From positions 1 to 64,000 of the forward strand of contig JACPDG010000066.1 of assembly GCA_016184125.1 (NCBI GenBank): a stretch of 64,000 nt of DNA. The letters run 5' to 3'. Made by a program: the position numbers and the translations under genes. The notes under the pieces were generated by a model. The model was not told the origin of the DNA. It worked only from the letters and a program-made list of their open reading frames with translations, and did not search any database. This document shows positions 44,157 to 54,211 of this stretch, piece by piece; position 1 is the stretch's first letter, and every line of letters begins with the position of its first letter. The stretch is from Candidatus Rokuibacteriota bacterium (GTDB lineage: Bacteria; Methylomirabilota; Methylomirabilia; Rokubacteriales; CSP1-6).

Positions 44157-47114
44157 CTACGCGTGTCCCCTGCCCGGGCGGCCGGGCTCGGCGTGTTCGC
44201 GGACGACCTTCTTCAGGTACGTGACCGAGGGGCGGGTGCCGAGCTCGTCGAGGACGTGATACGCGCGGGGCGAGTGCGAGAGCTCCGTGACCTGGCTGCC
44301 CTCGTCCTTGAGGTTGCCGAAGGTGATCGCGCCGGTCGGGCACGTCTGCTGGCACGCGGTCATGATGTCGCCGTCCTTCACCGTGCGCTTCTCGTCGCGC
44401 GCACGATCCTTGCCGGCGATGATCCGCTGCACGCACATCGTGCACTTCTCCATGATGCCGAGCTGGCGCACCGTCACGTCCGGGTTGAGCTGGACCTCGA
44501 GCGGCGACGGGAACTCGTAGAGGTACCAGTTGAAGCGCCGCACGTGATACGGGCAGTTGTTGCCGCAGTAGCGCGTGCCGACGCAGCGGTTGTAGACCTG
44601 CCCGTTGAGCCCTTCCTCGGTGCGATACGCCGCGAACACCGGACAGACCGGCTCGCACGGCGCGACCTCGCAGTGCTGGCAGAACATCGGCAGGAACGCG
44701 TTCCCGGGCTCCGCCGCCGTGCCTTCCGCCCACCGCTCGATGCGCAGCCAGTGGAGCTGCCGGCCGTAGGCGGCCTGCGCCTTGCCGACGATGGGCACGT
44801 TGTTCTCGGCCTGGCACGCGACGGCGCACGCCTGGCAGCCGAGACAGGCGTCGACGTCGACGGTCATGCCCCAGCGATAACCCGGGTACTGCTGGTCGGG
44901 ATAGAGGCTGGGCACCTGGTGCAGCCCCGTGCCGCCCCTGAGCGCCTGCTCGCGCGCGCTCTTGAGGCCGACGTGCCGGACGAGCTCGCGGTCGTCCTGA
45001 TCGTGCGTCGCCTGAAGGACCGCGAGCGGCCGGCGGGCGCCGGTCTTCGTGAGCGTCACGCGGACACCGAGATACGGCAGCGCGCCCGACGCCTGGTCCG
45101 GCGTCCCGCCGAGCAGCGCCACCGGGTTCATCGACGTCGGGGCGGGCGCGACGTACGGGCGCGACTCGCGCATGTTGAAGCCGCCGGCGGCGACGTGGTA
45201 CGGCACGTAGCGGTGCCCGATCGGGATGGCGACCGTCTTCGGGTCGATGGTCGACGAGACGTACGCGGGCAGTTCCAGCGTGCCGTGCGGCGACGACACG
45301 CGCACGACGTCGCCGCGTGAAACGCCGAGGCGCTTCGCGGCATCCTCGGGCACCTCGACCCACGCGTCCCACACCGCCTGCGTCATCGTGTCCGGCATTT
45401 CCTGGAGCCACGAGGCGCCGGCGCTGCGACCGTCGTAGAACCGGAACGACGGGTACGCGATGAGCGTGAAGCCGTTGGCGTCGCCCTCGAGCTCCGGCGG
45501 CACGGCGTCGACCGGAGCCGGCTTCGCCGCGACGGCGGCGGGCGCCACGTCCTTCCAGACGCCACCCTGCTGGAGCACGGCCCCCCAGTTCGGTCCCACG
45601 CGCGGCTCCCACTCCGCCCGGACGAATGCCTCGAAGCTGGGCCACGGCAGCGGCCCCTTGCCCTCCTCGCTGCCGAGCACCGCGCGCGCGACCTGGATCA
45701 GCGTCGTGCCCCACGCGCGCGCATCGCGGATCGGGCTCATCGTCGGCTGCATGAGACCGACGACGCCTTCGCGCGGCGAGTAGTCACCCCAGGACTCGAG
45801 CCAGTGGACGTCCGGGAGGATCAGGTGAGCGAGCGCGGTCGTCTCGTTCGGCTGGTTCGAGAAGCTCACGACCATGCCGACCTTGCGCGCGGCGTCGGCG
45901 AACTTCACGCCGCCGGGCAGCGTGAAGGCCGGGTTGACGTTCGGGCCGAGGAGCAGGAGCTCGATCTCGCCGGCCGCCATCGCCCGAGTGAGCGCGGCGA
46001 CGTCCGCGTACGGCGTGACCTTGCCGTACGCCGAGTCGGGGCCGAACCGGACCGTCTTGCCGACGTTCCCCGTCGCCGCATTGAGGAGATTGATCGCGGT
46101 CAGCGTGGCGACGGCGTGGCTGCCGGTGACGGCGACTCCTCCGCCGACCGCGAGGCCCGGCTTCGCGTGGCCGAACGCCTCGGCGATGTGCTCGAGGCGA
46201 TCGACCGGCACGCCACTCGTCTCGGCGACCTTCGCGACGTCGACGTTCGCGACCGCCGGCGCGAATGCGCGGTCGGCGGCGCCGGCCTCGATCAGCAGCT
46301 TGAGGACGGCGAGCGCGACGAGGCCTTCCGTCCCCGGGACGTTGCGCACCCACTCGTCGGCGTTCGCGGCGGTCAGCGACTGCCGCGGCTCGACGTGGAT
46401 GAACGTCCCGGTCCTGCCTTCCTTGAACGCGTGCATCCGCGCGAAGCCGCGTGCGTACGCGACGTTCGAGATCCACGTCTCGATGAAGTCCGCGCCGAAC
46501 GACAGCACGACCTCCGCGTCCTCGAAGGCGTGGTACGGGATCGCATCCCGGTTGAAGACCGCGCGGTTCGCCGCGCGGACCGCCTCGTAGCCGTACGGCT
46601 CGAACGCCACGCGCGGACGCGTGCCCATCGCCTGGGCCCAGCGGTCGAGCAGCGCGCCGAGGCTGCCGTTCTCGAGCTGCGAGACGACGGCGATCGCCTT
46701 GCCGTTGCCCGCCTGGCGCAGGGCCAGCACCGTGTCGGTGAGCGCCTTGACGCCGTCCTCCCACGCGACCGAGCGCAGCGCGTTGCCCTCTCGGCGCTGC
46801 GGACCCGCGAAGCGGTCGGGGTGATAGAGCGTCTGGAGCGCGGCCTGGCCCCGGGCGCAGAGCGCGCCGCGGTTCACCGGATGGTCCGGGTTCCCCTCGA
46901 GCTTGACGACGCGGCCCTCGCGGTTCCGCGCGAGCACCCCGCATCCCGCGGGGCACTCGCGGCAAACCGTCGCGAACCACGAGGCGACGCCGGGGACGAC
47001 CTGCTCGTTCGGCACCACGAGCGGCAGGATCTTCTCGGCGGCGCCCTGGCAGCCCGCCGTCGCAGCCGCCGCCGTCGTCGTCGTCAGGACCTTGAAGAAG
47101 TCGCGTCGATTCAT
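44157..47114 (-). CDS. actB: Alternative complex III Fe-S subunit ActB (molybdopterin-like/ferredoxin fusion)
   Basis: 985 residues. It begins MNRRDFFKVLTTTTAAAATA, a Tat signal (RRDFFK) ending in a lipobox-like TAGC. Residues ~45-700 resemble a molybdopterin oxidoreductase (VCRECPAGCGVLARNREGRV, LEGNPDHPVNRGALCARGQA) although ActB proteins bind no Mo. From ~755 comes the ferredoxin part with four cysteine groups: CLGCQACAVACQAENN, CQHCEVAPCEPVCP, CVGTRYCGNNCP and CTMCVQRI. These would hold three [4Fe-4S] and one [3Fe-4S] cluster. Its start shares one base with the actA stop. Confidence 0.95.
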   Translation of the reverse strand: MNRRDFFKVLTTTTAAAATAGCQGAAEKILPLVVPNEQVVPGVASWFATVCRECPAGCGVLARNREGRVVKLEGNPDHPVNRGALCARGQAALQTLYHPDRFAGPQRREGNALRSVAWEDGVKALTDTVLALRQAGNGKAIAVVSQLENGSLGALLDRWAQAMGTRPRVAFEPYGYEAVRAANRAVFNRDAIPYHAFEDAEVVLSFGADFIETWISNVAYARGFARMHAFKEGRTGTFIHVEPRQSLTAANADEWVRNVPGTEGLVALAVLKLLIEAGAADRAFAPAVANVDVAKVAETSGVPVDRLEHIAEAFGHAKPGLAVGGGVAVTGSHAVATLTAINLLNAATGNVGKTVRFGPDSAYGKVTPYADVAALTRAMAAGEIELLLLGPNVNPAFTLPGGVKFADAARKVGMVVSFSNQPNETTALAHLILPDVHWLESWGDYSPREGVVGLMQPTMSPIRDARAWGTTLIQVARAVLGSEEGKGPLPWPSFEAFVRAEWEPRVGPNWGAVLQQGGVWKDVAPAAVAAKPAPVDAVPPELEGDANGFTLIAYPSFRFYDGRSAGASWLQEMPDTMTQAVWDAWVEVPEDAAKRLGVSRGDVVRVSSPHGTLELPAYVSSTIDPKTVAIPIGHRYVPYHVAAGGFNMRESRPYVAPAPTSMNPVALLGGTPDQASGALPYLGVRVTLTKTGARRPLAVLQATHDQDDRELVRHVGLKSAREQALRGGTGLHQVPSLYPDQQYPGYRWGMTVDVDACLGCQACAVACQAENNVPIVGKAQAAYGRQLHWLRIERWAEGTAAEPGNAFLPMFCQHCEVAPCEPVCPVFAAYRTEEGLNGQVYNRCVGTRYCGNNCPYHVRRFNWYLYEFPSPLEVQLNPDVTVRQLGIMEKCTMCVQRIIAGKDRARDEKRTVKDGDIMTACQQTCPTGAITFGNLKDEGSQVTELSHSPRAYHVLDELGTRPSVTYLKKVVREHAEPGRPGRGHA

Positions 47115-47707
47115 CAGTGGTGGCAGGCGACGCAGTCGAGCGGCGCCTTCATGTCCTTCTTCGTCCGGTTCTGCTCGCGATGGCAGGCGAGGCACCACCC
47201 CATCGACAGCGGCGGGGCGCCCGGCCGCATCCCCGCGACGTGCAGCAGGTCGTTGGCGAGCTGCGGGCCCGTCGTCGCGGACACCGTCGTCATCTCCTCG
47301 ACCTTCCCGTGGCAGTCCTGGCACTTGATGTCGGCCCGGACGTGCGCCTTGTGCGGGAAGTACGTGAACTCGGGCATCTTGTAGATGCGCACCCACGGGA
47401 TCGGCTCGCCCCGCTGCGCGTAGGCCGCGAGCTTCTGGATCTCGGGCCGATCAGCGGCCGTGATCTTGTGACAGCCCATGCAGCGCGTGACGGACGGCAG
47501 CCCGGCGTACTCGGAGCGCCGCGCCTCGGTGTGGCAGTACTTGCAGTCGAGCTTGTACTGCTGCACGTGCACGTTGTGCGGGAAGCTGATCGGCTGCTCC
47601 GCTACCTTGGCCGCAGCGGGCTGGCGACTCCACGTCGAGAGCGCCAGCGAGAGGAGGATGGCGAGGAGCACAGCCCCGAGCACTCCAACGCCTGCTTTTG
47701 ACGTCAT
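47114..47707 (-). CDS. actA: Alternative complex III pentahaem cytochrome ActA
   Basis: 197 residues with an N-terminal membrane anchor (GVLGAVLLAILLSLALSTW) and five CxxCH sites: CKYCH, CMGCH, CQDCH, CLACH and CVACH. FPHNVHVQQYKLDCKYCHTE and FPHKAHVRADIKC give the distal His pairs. Five haems match the pentahaem ActA of Rhodothermus-type complexes. It is first in the actABCDEF operon; its upstream region (47708-47808) is short and then meets repeat copies 8a-8c. Confidence 0.94.
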   Translation of the reverse strand: MTSKAGVGVLGAVLLAILLSLALSTWSRQPAAAKVAEQPISFPHNVHVQQYKLDCKYCHTEARRSEYAGLPSVTRCMGCHKITAADRPEIQKLAAYAQRGEPIPWVRIYKMPEFTYFPHKAHVRADIKCQDCHGKVEEMTTVSATTGPQLANDLLHVAGMRPGAPPLSMGWCLACHREQNRTKKDMKAPLDCVACHH

Positions 47708-47808
47708 CGGACGCGGACAATCCTCCGGATATCAGAGCGGCTTGCGAATCTGGGCACGCGACCCGCGAGATGCTACCACAACCGTTCGAGCGCGCAACCG
47801 ACATCGAT

Positions 47809-47895
47809 CATGGGGGGACTATCGAAGCCCCCCATACCCCCCGCGCGCGGAGCGCCCCGGCCCAGCCGTGGCGCTCCTCGACCACCCGCTTCCTT
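47809..47895 (+). repeat. Operon-boundary repeat, copy 8a
   Basis: CATGGGGGGACTATCGAAGC, C6, a GCGCGCGGAGCGCC hairpin, and CCTCGACCACCCGCTTCC. Very close to copies 1a and 11. It lies about 100 bases upstream of the actA start. Confidence 0.75.
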
Positions 47896-47985
47896 CATGG
47901 GGGGACCATCGCTGCCCCCAAACCCCCCGCGCTCGCGCCCCGGGATACCCAGGGATACCAGGGGCGCGGCTCGAGCCCCCAACCC
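47896..47985 (+). repeat. Operon-boundary repeat, copy 8b
   Basis: CATGGGGGGACCATCGCTGC, CCCCAAACCCCCC, then hairpin GCGCCCCGGGATACCCAGGG. Starts immediately where copy 8a ends, same orientation. Confidence 0.7.
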
Positions 47986-47999
47986 CCGCGCCATCGAGG

Positions 48000-48092
48000 G
48001 CCGTCCCGGGGTTCACGGGTGCGTCCGCGCACCCCCCGGGACGGGCTCCGAGCGCTGGGGGGTGTGGGGGGCCATGTCGGGGCCCCCCATGA
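48000..48092 (-). repeat. Operon-boundary repeat, copy 8c
   Basis: On the minus strand it follows the hemL stop (TGA, GATCATGGGGGG), then CCCCGACATGGCCCCCC. Its second hairpin is interrupted by the 18-bp palindrome (48017-48034). It points toward copies 8a/8b, so the boundary between the hem and act operons has an inverted set. Confidence 0.75.
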
Positions 48093-48094
48093 TC

Positions 48095-49372
48095 TCAGAC
48101 GGCCGCGAGCGCTTCCGTCGCCGCGCGTGCCGCGGCCTCGATGTCGTCGGGCGAGTGCGCCAGCGAGACGAACGCGGCCTCGAACTGCGAGGGCGCCAGG
48201 TAGACCCCACGCTCGAGCATGCCGTGGAAAAACCGCGCGTACCGCGTCGTGTCCGCCGTCTTCGCCGACGCGTAATCACGGACCGCGGTCGACGTGAAGA
48301 ACCCGGTCAGCATCGAGCCGACGCGGTTCACGGTGGCGGGCACGCGCGCCTTCTCCGCTGCGGCCACCAGCCCGCGCTCGAGATCGGCGCCGAGACGCTC
48401 GAGCCGCTCGTACACGCCCGGCGCCTGGAGCGCTCGCAGCGCGGCCGTGCCGGCCGCCACCGCCAGCGGGTTCCCGGACAGCGTCCCCGCCTGGTAGACG
48501 GGCCCCAGCGGGGCGACGCGCTCCATCACGTCGCGGCGGCCACCGTACGCGCCGACCGGAAGCCCGGCGCCGATGATCTTGCCGAGGCAGGTGAGGTCCG
48601 CGCGCACACCGAAGCGCTCCTGCGCACCACCGTAGGCCACCCGGAAGCCGGTGATGACCTCGTCGAAGATGAGCAGCGCGCCGTGGCGCGCCGTCACGTT
48701 GCGGAGGCCGTCGAGAAAGCCCGGCAGGGGCGGCACGACGCCCATGTTGCCGGCGACGGGCTCGATGATGATGGCCGCGACGCGATCGCCCTGCGCCCGG
48801 AACAGGTCGCGCGCGGCGTCCAGGTCGTTGTACCCGAGCGTCACGGTGAGCTCCGCGAGCGCGGCGGGGACGCCCGCGCTGTCCGGGACGCCGAACGTCG
48901 CGCCGCCGGAGCCCGCCTTGACGAGCAGGCTGTCCGCGTGGCCGTGGTATCCGCCCTCGAACTTCACGATCACGTCACGCCCGGTGAACCCGCGCGCGAC
49001 ACGGATCGCGCTCATCGCCGCCTCCGTGCCCGAGCTCACGAGCCGCACGAGCTCCATCGACGGGAACGCGCGCGTGATCATCTCCGCGAGCTCCAGCTCC
49101 CCGGGCGTCGGGGCCCCGTAGCTGGTCCCTCGCCGCGCGGCCTCCGTCACCGCCTCCACGACGGCCGGGGCCGCGTGCCCGAGGATCAACGGCCCCCAGG
49201 AGCCGACGAAGTCGATGTAGCTCCGCCCGTCGACGTCCGTGAGGCGGGAGCCCTCCGCGCGCTCGACGAAGAACGGCTCGCCGCCGACGCCGCGGAACGC
49301 GCGCACGGGACTGTTCACGCCGCCCGGGATGACGCGCATGGACCGGGCGAAGAGACTCGAGGACCGGGTCAT
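48095..49372 (-). CDS. hemL: Glutamate-1-semialdehyde 2,1-aminomutase
   Basis: 425 residues from ATG 49372, chosen because the GGAGGG site is seven bases upstream and the ATG overlaps the preceding stop (ATGA); an ATG two codons earlier is too close to that site. PLP Lys lies in [38 protein letters not shown] and [20 protein letters not shown] are family blocks. It converts the HemA product to 5-aminolevulinate. Confidence 0.96.
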   Translation of the reverse strand: MTRSSSLFARSMRVIPGGVNSPVRAFRGVGGEPFFVERAEGSRLTDVDGRSYIDFVGSWGPLILGHAAPAVVEAVTEAARRGTSYGAPTPGELELAEMITRAFPSMELVRLVSSGTEAAMSAIRVARGFTGRDVIVKFEGGYHGHADSLLVKAGSGGATFGVPDSAGVPAALAELTVTLGYNDLDAARDLFRAQGDRVAAIIIEPVAGNMGVVPPLPGFLDGLRNVTARHGALLIFDEVITGFRVAYGGAQERFGVRADLTCLGKIIGAGLPVGAYGGRRDVMERVAPLGPVYQAGTLSGNPLAVAAGTAALRALQAPGVYERLERLGADLERGLVAAAEKARVPATVNRVGSMLTGFFTSTAVRDYASAKTADTTRYARFFHGMLERGVYLAPSQFEAAFVSLAHSPDDIEAAARAATEALAAV

Positions 49373-49848
49373 GGACATCCCTCCGGTGTGACGGGGAGCG
49401 CGAGCCCGACGTCCACGGCGGCGAAGTCGCGGGCCGCGGCATCCCAGCGGAACGCGGCCACGCCCTCGGGACGCCCGGCGCGGACCGACGTGACCACGTA
49501 CGTGGTGTCCGGATACGCGGGCTCGTCCACCACGAGCGCCCGCGCCCGGTCCGTCTCCGAGAAGTACGCTCCGGCATCGGCATGGGAGTGGTAGATGACG
49601 GCGATGCTGAACCCCTCGCCCTCCAGGCGCCCGATGCGCAGCAGGTCGAGCGGATCGATGTAGTACGCGGTGCGCGCGTCGCGGGGATGGCGCACGGGGT
49701 CGCGGCCGTGCAGGTCGTCCTGGATGTTGCGGCACCGGATCACGCGCCGCTCGTCGCCGCGCGCGACAATCACGCCGCACGACTCGCGCGGGTACTCGCG
49801 CACAGCGTGCTCGACGAGCGCCGCGAGCTCGTCGGGCGTGAGGATCAT
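49369..49848 (-). CDS. mec: JAMM/Mov34 metalloprotease, Mec-like
   Basis: 159 residues. The zinc site E...HxHxxxxxxxSxxD is complete: ESCGVIV near residue 22 and [16 protein letters not shown] near residue 85. The setting next to a ubiquitin-like sulfur carrier and cysM matches mycobacterial Mec, which cuts cysteine off CysO-Cys. Its start overlaps the cysO stop by four bases, hinting at equal production. Because the CysO here ends in GG-Arg, this protease may also be needed to trim the carrier first. Confidence 0.88.
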   Translation of the reverse strand: MILTPDELAALVEHAVREYPRESCGVIVARGDERRVIRCRNIQDDLHGRDPVRHPRDARTAYYIDPLDLLRIGRLEGEGFSIAVIYHSHADAGAYFSETDRARALVVDEPAYPDTTYVVTSVRAGRPEGVAAFRWDAAARDFAAVDVGLALPVTPEGCP

Positions 49849-50123
49849 CGACCGCCGGCTAAGGCTGGAATGATCGCGACCTCGTCGCCGTCGCGGAGTC
49901 GCGTCCCGAGGCCGTCGCGGTCCTCGATCGCCTCGTTGTTGACGTAGATGTTCACGTGGGGATGGACGTCGCCCTGCTCGTTGCGGACCAGCCCTTTCAG
50001 ATCCGTGTACGTCGTCTCGAGCCGGTCGAGCAGCTGACCGACGTCGCCCGCTTCCAGGTCGACGCGGCCACGGTTGCCGGTCGCACGGCGGAACGGCGTC
50101 GGGATGTACACCGTGACAGGCAT
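49845..50123 (-). CDS. cysO: ThiS/MoaD-like sulfur carrier, CysO-like, with a GGR tail
   Basis: 92 residues with a beta-grasp fold: [60 protein letters not shown] and [13 protein letters not shown]. The family ends in Gly-Gly, which is thiocarboxylated; here one Arg follows before the stop (CGA TGA). A GGAGG site precedes the ATG. It lies between cysM and the JAMM protease, as in the CysO-dependent cysteine route of actinobacteria. Confidence 0.88.
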   Translation of the reverse strand: MPVTVYIPTPFRRATGNRGRVDLEAGDVGQLLDRLETTYTDLKGLVRNEQGDVHPHVNIYVNNEAIEDRDGLGTRLRDGDEVAIIPALAGGR

Positions 50124-50131
50124 GGCGCCTC

Positions 50132-51040
50132 CTACCCCAGACTGAGATACCGCTCGCCGGTGTCCGGCAAGACGGTGACGACGAGCTTGCCGGCGCCGAG
50201 CCGCCCGGCGACCTGGCATGCGGCGAACGCGGCCGCGCCGGCGGAGATGCCGACGAGGAGACCTTCCTCTCGTGCCAGCCGGCGCGACCAGCCGACCGCA
50301 TCGTCGTCGCGCACGAGGATGATCTCGTCGATGATCTTTCGGTTCAGCACGCCGGGCACGAACGAGGCGCCGATCCCCTGGATGCCGTGCGGCCGCGCCT
50401 TCCCGCCCGACAGGACCGGAGACCGTGCCGGCTCGACGGCCACCACGCGCACCCCGGGGACCCGGTCCTTCAGCACTTCGCCCACGCCCGTGAGGGTCCC
50501 GCCGGTGCCGACGCCCGCGACGAACGCATCGACGCGGCCGTCGACGGCATCCAGAATCTCGAGCGCCGTCGTGCGCCGGTGAACGTCGGGGTTCGCCGGG
50601 TTCTCGAACTGCTGCGGGATGAAGTACTCGGGATGCTCGCGGAGGAGCTCCTGCGCCGCGTGAACCGCGCCGGTCATGCCTTCGATGGCGGGCGTCAGGT
50701 ACAGCTCGGCGCCGAAGCGCGCGAGCAGGCGCTGTCGCTCGACGCTCATGTCGTCCGGCATGGTCAGGATCAGCCGGTAGCCCTTCACGGCAGCCGCCAT
50801 GGCGAGACCGATGCCCGTGTTGCCGCTCGTCGGCTCCACGATGGTCGCGCCCGGCCGGAGCACGCCCCGGCGCTCGGCGTCCTCGATCATCGCGAGCGCG
50901 ATCCGGTCCTTCACGCTCCCGCCCGGATTGAGCGATTCGACCTTCGCGAGGATCTCCGCGCTGCCGGGCTTCGGCAGCCGGTTCAGGCGGACGAGCGGCG
51001 TGTGGCCGATGAGCTCGAGGACGTTGGCCGCGACCTTCAC
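50132..51040 (-). CDS. cysM: Cysteine synthase (CysM/CysK family)
   Basis: 302 residues. PLP Lys in [20 protein letters not shown]; the substrate loop is [36 protein letters not shown] binds the phosphate, with [11 protein letters not shown] near the end. In the CysO pathway CysM uses O-phosphoserine and thiocarboxylated CysO; sequence alone does not separate that from O-acetylserine use, so the CysM name rests on the neighbours. Eight bases before cysO. Confidence 0.92.
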   Translation of the reverse strand: MKVAANVLELIGHTPLVRLNRLPKPGSAEILAKVESLNPGGSVKDRIALAMIEDAERRGVLRPGATIVEPTSGNTGIGLAMAAAVKGYRLILTMPDDMSVERQRLLARFGAELYLTPAIEGMTGAVHAAQELLREHPEYFIPQQFENPANPDVHRRTTALEILDAVDGRVDAFVAGVGTGGTLTGVGEVLKDRVPGVRVVAVEPARSPVLSGGKARPHGIQGIGASFVPGVLNRKIIDEIILVRDDDAVGWSRRLAREEGLLVGISAGAAAFAACQVAGRLGAGKLVVTVLPDTGERYLSLG

Positions 51041-51050
51041 GGGGGTGTCC

Positions 51051-51485
51051 TCATATGTGGTACATCATCCGGCCCGCGCCCACGCGCTCCGCCGCGCGGC
51101 TCGCGAGCTCGCCGAACGTCAGCCGATCGACCACCGACGACACCGCCTCGGAGATCTCCGTCCAGAGCTCGGCGAGATCCTGACCGTTGCGGTTCGGCTT
51201 GCGCCCGCCCAGCGCCTCGAACGCGGACGCGCCCTCCACGGCCCGGAGCACGTCGCCGACGGTGATGTCCTCCGGCGGGCGCGTCAGGTGGTAGCCGCCC
51301 GCGGAGCCTCGCTTCGACCGCACGAGCCCTCCGCGCTTGAGCGCGATCAGCACCTGCTCGAGATAGCGCTGCGGGATCCCCTGGCGGGCCGCGATCTCCT
51401 GGATGGGCACGAGCCCGACCTCGGGGTGCATCGCGAGGTCGAGGACCGCCTTGATCGCGTACTCGCTCTTGGCCGAGATCCGCAT
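51051..51485 (-). CDS. Rrf2-family regulator, CymR-like
   Basis: 144 residues. The winged helix is typical ([60 protein letters not shown]). The segment where IscR and NsrR hold three cluster cysteines has none, and the whole protein lacks Cys, so it cannot bind an Fe-S cluster that way. Cluster-free Rrf2 proteins such as CymR of Bacillus repress cysteine synthesis genes and respond through CysK. Its place 10 bases before cysM supports a CymR-like role. Confidence 0.85.
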   Translation of the reverse strand: MRISAKSEYAIKAVLDLAMHPEVGLVPIQEIAARQGIPQRYLEQVLIALKRGGLVRSKRGSAGGYHLTRPPEDITVGDVLRAVEGASAFEALGGRKPNRNGQDLAELWTEISEAVSSVVDRLTFGELASRAAERVGAGRMMYHI

Positions 51486-51499
51486 GGCGCGCAGACGGG

Positions 51500-52498
51500 C
51501 TAGCGGAGCCCGCGGTCGCGCTCCAGCACGCGCGCCACGTCCTTCGCGAAGTAGGTGATCACGATGTCGGCGCCCGCGCGACGGATCGCGGTCAGCGCCT
51601 CCAGCATCGCGCGCTCCTCGTCGAGCCAGCCGAGCTTGCCGGCGGCCTTGATCATCGCGTACTCACCGGACACCGAGTACGCGGCGACGGGCAGCCCGAA
51701 CTCGTTCTTCGCCCGCGAGATGATGTCGAGGTACGCCAGCGCGGGCTTCACCATCACGAGGTCCGCGCCCTCGTCGACGTCGAGCGCGATCTCGCGCATC
51801 GCCTCGAGCGCGTTCGCCGGGTCCATCTGGTACGACCGCCGGTCGCCGAACTGCGGCGACGAGTCCGCGGCTTCCCGGAACGGCCCGTAGAACGCGGACG
51901 CGTACTTCGCGGAGTACGCCATGATCGGCGTCTCCAGGTAGTTCGCGTCGTCGAGCGCCTCGCGGATCGCCGCCACGCGCCCGTCCATCATGTCGGACGG
52001 AGCCACCATGTCGGCGCCCGCCTCGGCGTGCGACACTGCCACGCGCGCGAGCAGGTCCAGCGTCGGGTCGTTCTTCACGCTGCCGTTCTCGACGACGCCG
52101 CAGTGGCCGTGGCTGGTGTACTGGCACAGGCACACGTCGGTGATGACGAGCAGGTCGGGCACGGTGTCCTTGACCGCCCGGACCGCCTGCTGCACGATCC
52201 CGTCGTCCGCGTACGCCTCGCTGCCCCGCGGGTCCTTCTCCTCCGGCAGCCCGAACAGGATGACCGCCGGGATGCCCATCCCGGCGACGTCCTTCACGTC
52301 CTTCACGAGCTCGTCGACGGTCAGCCGATACTGCCCGGGCATCGAGCCGATGGGCTCCCGGACGCCGCGCCCGTGGATCGCGAACATCGGATAGACGAGG
52401 TCCTGCAGGTCGAGGCGGGTCTCGCGGACCATCGTCCTGAGCAGCGCCTTCTCGCGCAGTCGTCGGGGGCGGAACACCGGATGTGCCATCTCAGCCAC
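51500..52498 (-). CDS. hemB: Delta-aminolevulinic acid dehydratase (porphobilinogen synthase)
   Basis: 332 residues. The zinc site [14 protein letters not shown] has the three cysteines of Zn-dependent enzymes. The two Schiff-base lysines lie in [18 protein letters not shown] and [14 protein letters not shown]. Condenses two aminolevulinates. The start ATG overlaps the end of hemD by eight bases, and the Rrf2 gene follows 14 bases after its stop, so the hem and cys genes may share a transcript. Confidence 0.96.
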   Translation of the reverse strand: MAEMAHPVFRPRRLREKALLRTMVRETRLDLQDLVYPMFAIHGRGVREPIGSMPGQYRLTVDELVKDVKDVAGMGIPAVILFGLPEEKDPRGSEAYADDGIVQQAVRAVKDTVPDLLVITDVCLCQYTSHGHCGVVENGSVKNDPTLDLLARVAVSHAEAGADMVAPSDMMDGRVAAIREALDDANYLETPIMAYSAKYASAFYGPFREAADSSPQFGDRRSYQMDPANALEAMREIALDVDEGADLVMVKPALAYLDIISRAKNEFGLPVAAYSVSGEYAMIKAAGKLGWLDEERAMLEALTAIRRAGADIVITYFAKDVARVLERDRGLR

Positions 52499-53297
52499 TC
52501 CTTTGCTCGAAATGAGCCTCGATCGCCCGGACGAGCGCCGGGATCGTGTACTCGACCGGCATCACGTGACTCGTCAGACCGTACTCCGCGGCGGTCGCGG
52601 CCGTGATCGGCCCGATCGCGGCGATCGTCACGCCGGCGAGCCACGCACGCCGCTCGTCCTCCGTGAAGAGCTCGGCGAAGTGCCGCGCCGTGGACGAGCT
52701 CGTGAGCGTCACGACGTCGACCCGCCGCGCCGCCACGGCCTCGCGCACCCGCGCCGCGGCGTCCTCCACCCGGCGCGTGACGTACGCGGCCACTTCGCGG
52801 ACGACGGCGCCCAGGGCCTCCAGCTGGCGCACGAGGACGTCGCGCGTGCGCGCCGCCCGCGGCAGCAGCACATGATCGCCGGGCGCGAGCTCGGCGCGCA
52901 GGCCGTCGGCGAGCGACTCGGCGCGGTACTCCTCGGGCACGAGGGCCACGGGCACGTCGTGCTCGCGCAGCGCCCCGGCCGTCGCCGGGCCGATGGCGGC
53001 GACGCGTCGCGCGGCGATCGCGCTCCACGGGATGCCGAGCGCCTCGAGGCGCCGGCCGACCATCGCGACGCCGTTGACGCTCGTGAACACGACCCACCGG
53101 AAGCGCTCGATCTCGCCGAGCGCGGCATCGAGCGGCTCCCAGGATGGCGGCGGCTCGATCGCGATGGTCGGCGCCTCCAGCACGTCCGCACCGGCGGCCT
53201 CGAGCAGCGACCGGAGCGACGCAGCCTGGCTCGCCGCGCGCGTGATCGCGACGGTGCGCCCGGCGAGGGGTCCGCTCCGCGTGGTCGCGGCGCTCAT
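52491..53297 (-). CDS. hemD: Uroporphyrinogen-III synthase
   Basis: 268 residues. The family is poorly conserved but recognisable: [76 protein letters not shown] and [17 protein letters not shown] (the two domain halves). It closes and inverts ring D of hydroxymethylbilane. ATG at 53297 overlaps the hemC stop by four bases. Confidence 0.93.
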   Translation of the reverse strand: MSAATTRSGPLAGRTVAITRAASQAASLRSLLEAAGADVLEAPTIAIEPPPSWEPLDAALGEIERFRWVVFTSVNGVAMVGRRLEALGIPWSAIAARRVAAIGPATAGALREHDVPVALVPEEYRAESLADGLRAELAPGDHVLLPRAARTRDVLVRQLEALGAVVREVAAYVTRRVEDAAARVREAVAARRVDVVTLTSSSTARHFAELFTEDERRAWLAGVTIAAIGPITAATAAEYGLTSHVMPVEYTIPALVRAIEAHFEQRSG

Positions 53298-54211
53298 CGT
53301 CCTGCCTCGGGCCTGAGCGCGACGACCGAGGCCGCGCCGCGTTCCAGCAGCGTGTCGGCGAGCGTGCGGCCCAGCTCGGTCGCCCGCGCGGGATCCCCGC
53401 TCGTGCTCGCGCGCAGCACCTGCCGGCCGTCCTCGCTCGCCACGACACCGGTGACGTGGAGCGTGCCGCGGTCGAGGCGCGCGTACGCGCCCATCGGCGT
53501 CACGCACGAGGCGCCGAGGCGCGCGAGATACGCGCGCTCCGCGGACGCGCAGCTGCGGCTCGTCGGATCGTCCAGCCGTCCCAGCCACCCGAGCGTCTCC
53601 GCGTCGTCGTCGCGTGCCTCGATCCCGATGATCCCCTGGCCGACGGCGGGCACGAAGACCTCGGGATCGAGCGGCTCGGCGTGCTCGAGCGCGAGCCCGA
53701 GCCGGCGGATCCCGGCGGCCGCCAGCACGATCGCGTCCCAGCCCTCGGAATCGAGCTTCCTGAGCCGCGTGTCGACGTTGCCCCGCACCGGCTCGATGCG
53801 GAGATCCGGGCGCACCGCCAGCAGCATCGCGCGGCGGCGAGGGCTCGAGGTCCCGACGACCGCACCCTGTCCGAGCGCCGCGACACCGCCCCCCTGCCGG
53901 GTGACGAGCACGTCGCGGGGATCCTCGCGCTCGGGATACGCCGCCATCGTGAGGCCTGCCGGCACCTCCGCCGGCAAGTCCTTGAGGCTGTGCACCGCGA
54001 TGTCGATCTCCTTGCGGAGGAGCGCCTGCTCGATGTCGCGCACGAAGAGCCCCTTGCCGCCGATGTCGGCCAGCCGCTTCTCCACGAGGCGATCGCCCTC
54101 CGTCCGCATCGGCACGAGCTCCACCGTCGCGCCGAGGTCGCGCAGCCGTGTCGCCATCGCGTTCGCCTGCGCGAGCGCCAGCGGGCTCGAGCGCGTCCCG
54201 AGACGGATCAC
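53294..54211 (-). CDS. hemC: Porphobilinogen deaminase (hydroxymethylbilane synthase)
   Basis: 305 residues from GTG 54211 (VIRLGTRSSPLALAQANAMA), overlapping the hemA stop as GTGA. Catalytic and cofactor sites: GGKGLFVRDIEQALLRKEID, AVHSLKDLPAEVP with the catalytic Asp region downstream, TSSPRRRAMLLA, and the dipyrromethane-binding Cys in LGASCVTPMGAYA. The upstream ORF extension is not conserved. Confidence 0.96.
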   Translation of the reverse strand: MIRLGTRSSPLALAQANAMATRLRDLGATVELVPMRTEGDRLVEKRLADIGGKGLFVRDIEQALLRKEIDIAVHSLKDLPAEVPAGLTMAAYPEREDPRDVLVTRQGGGVAALGQGAVVGTSSPRRRAMLLAVRPDLRIEPVRGNVDTRLRKLDSEGWDAIVLAAAGIRRLGLALEHAEPLDPEVFVPAVGQGIIGIEARDDDAETLGWLGRLDDPTSRSCASAERAYLARLGASCVTPMGAYARLDRGTLHVTGVVASEDGRQVLRASTSGDPARATELGRTLADTLLERGAASVVALRPEAGR

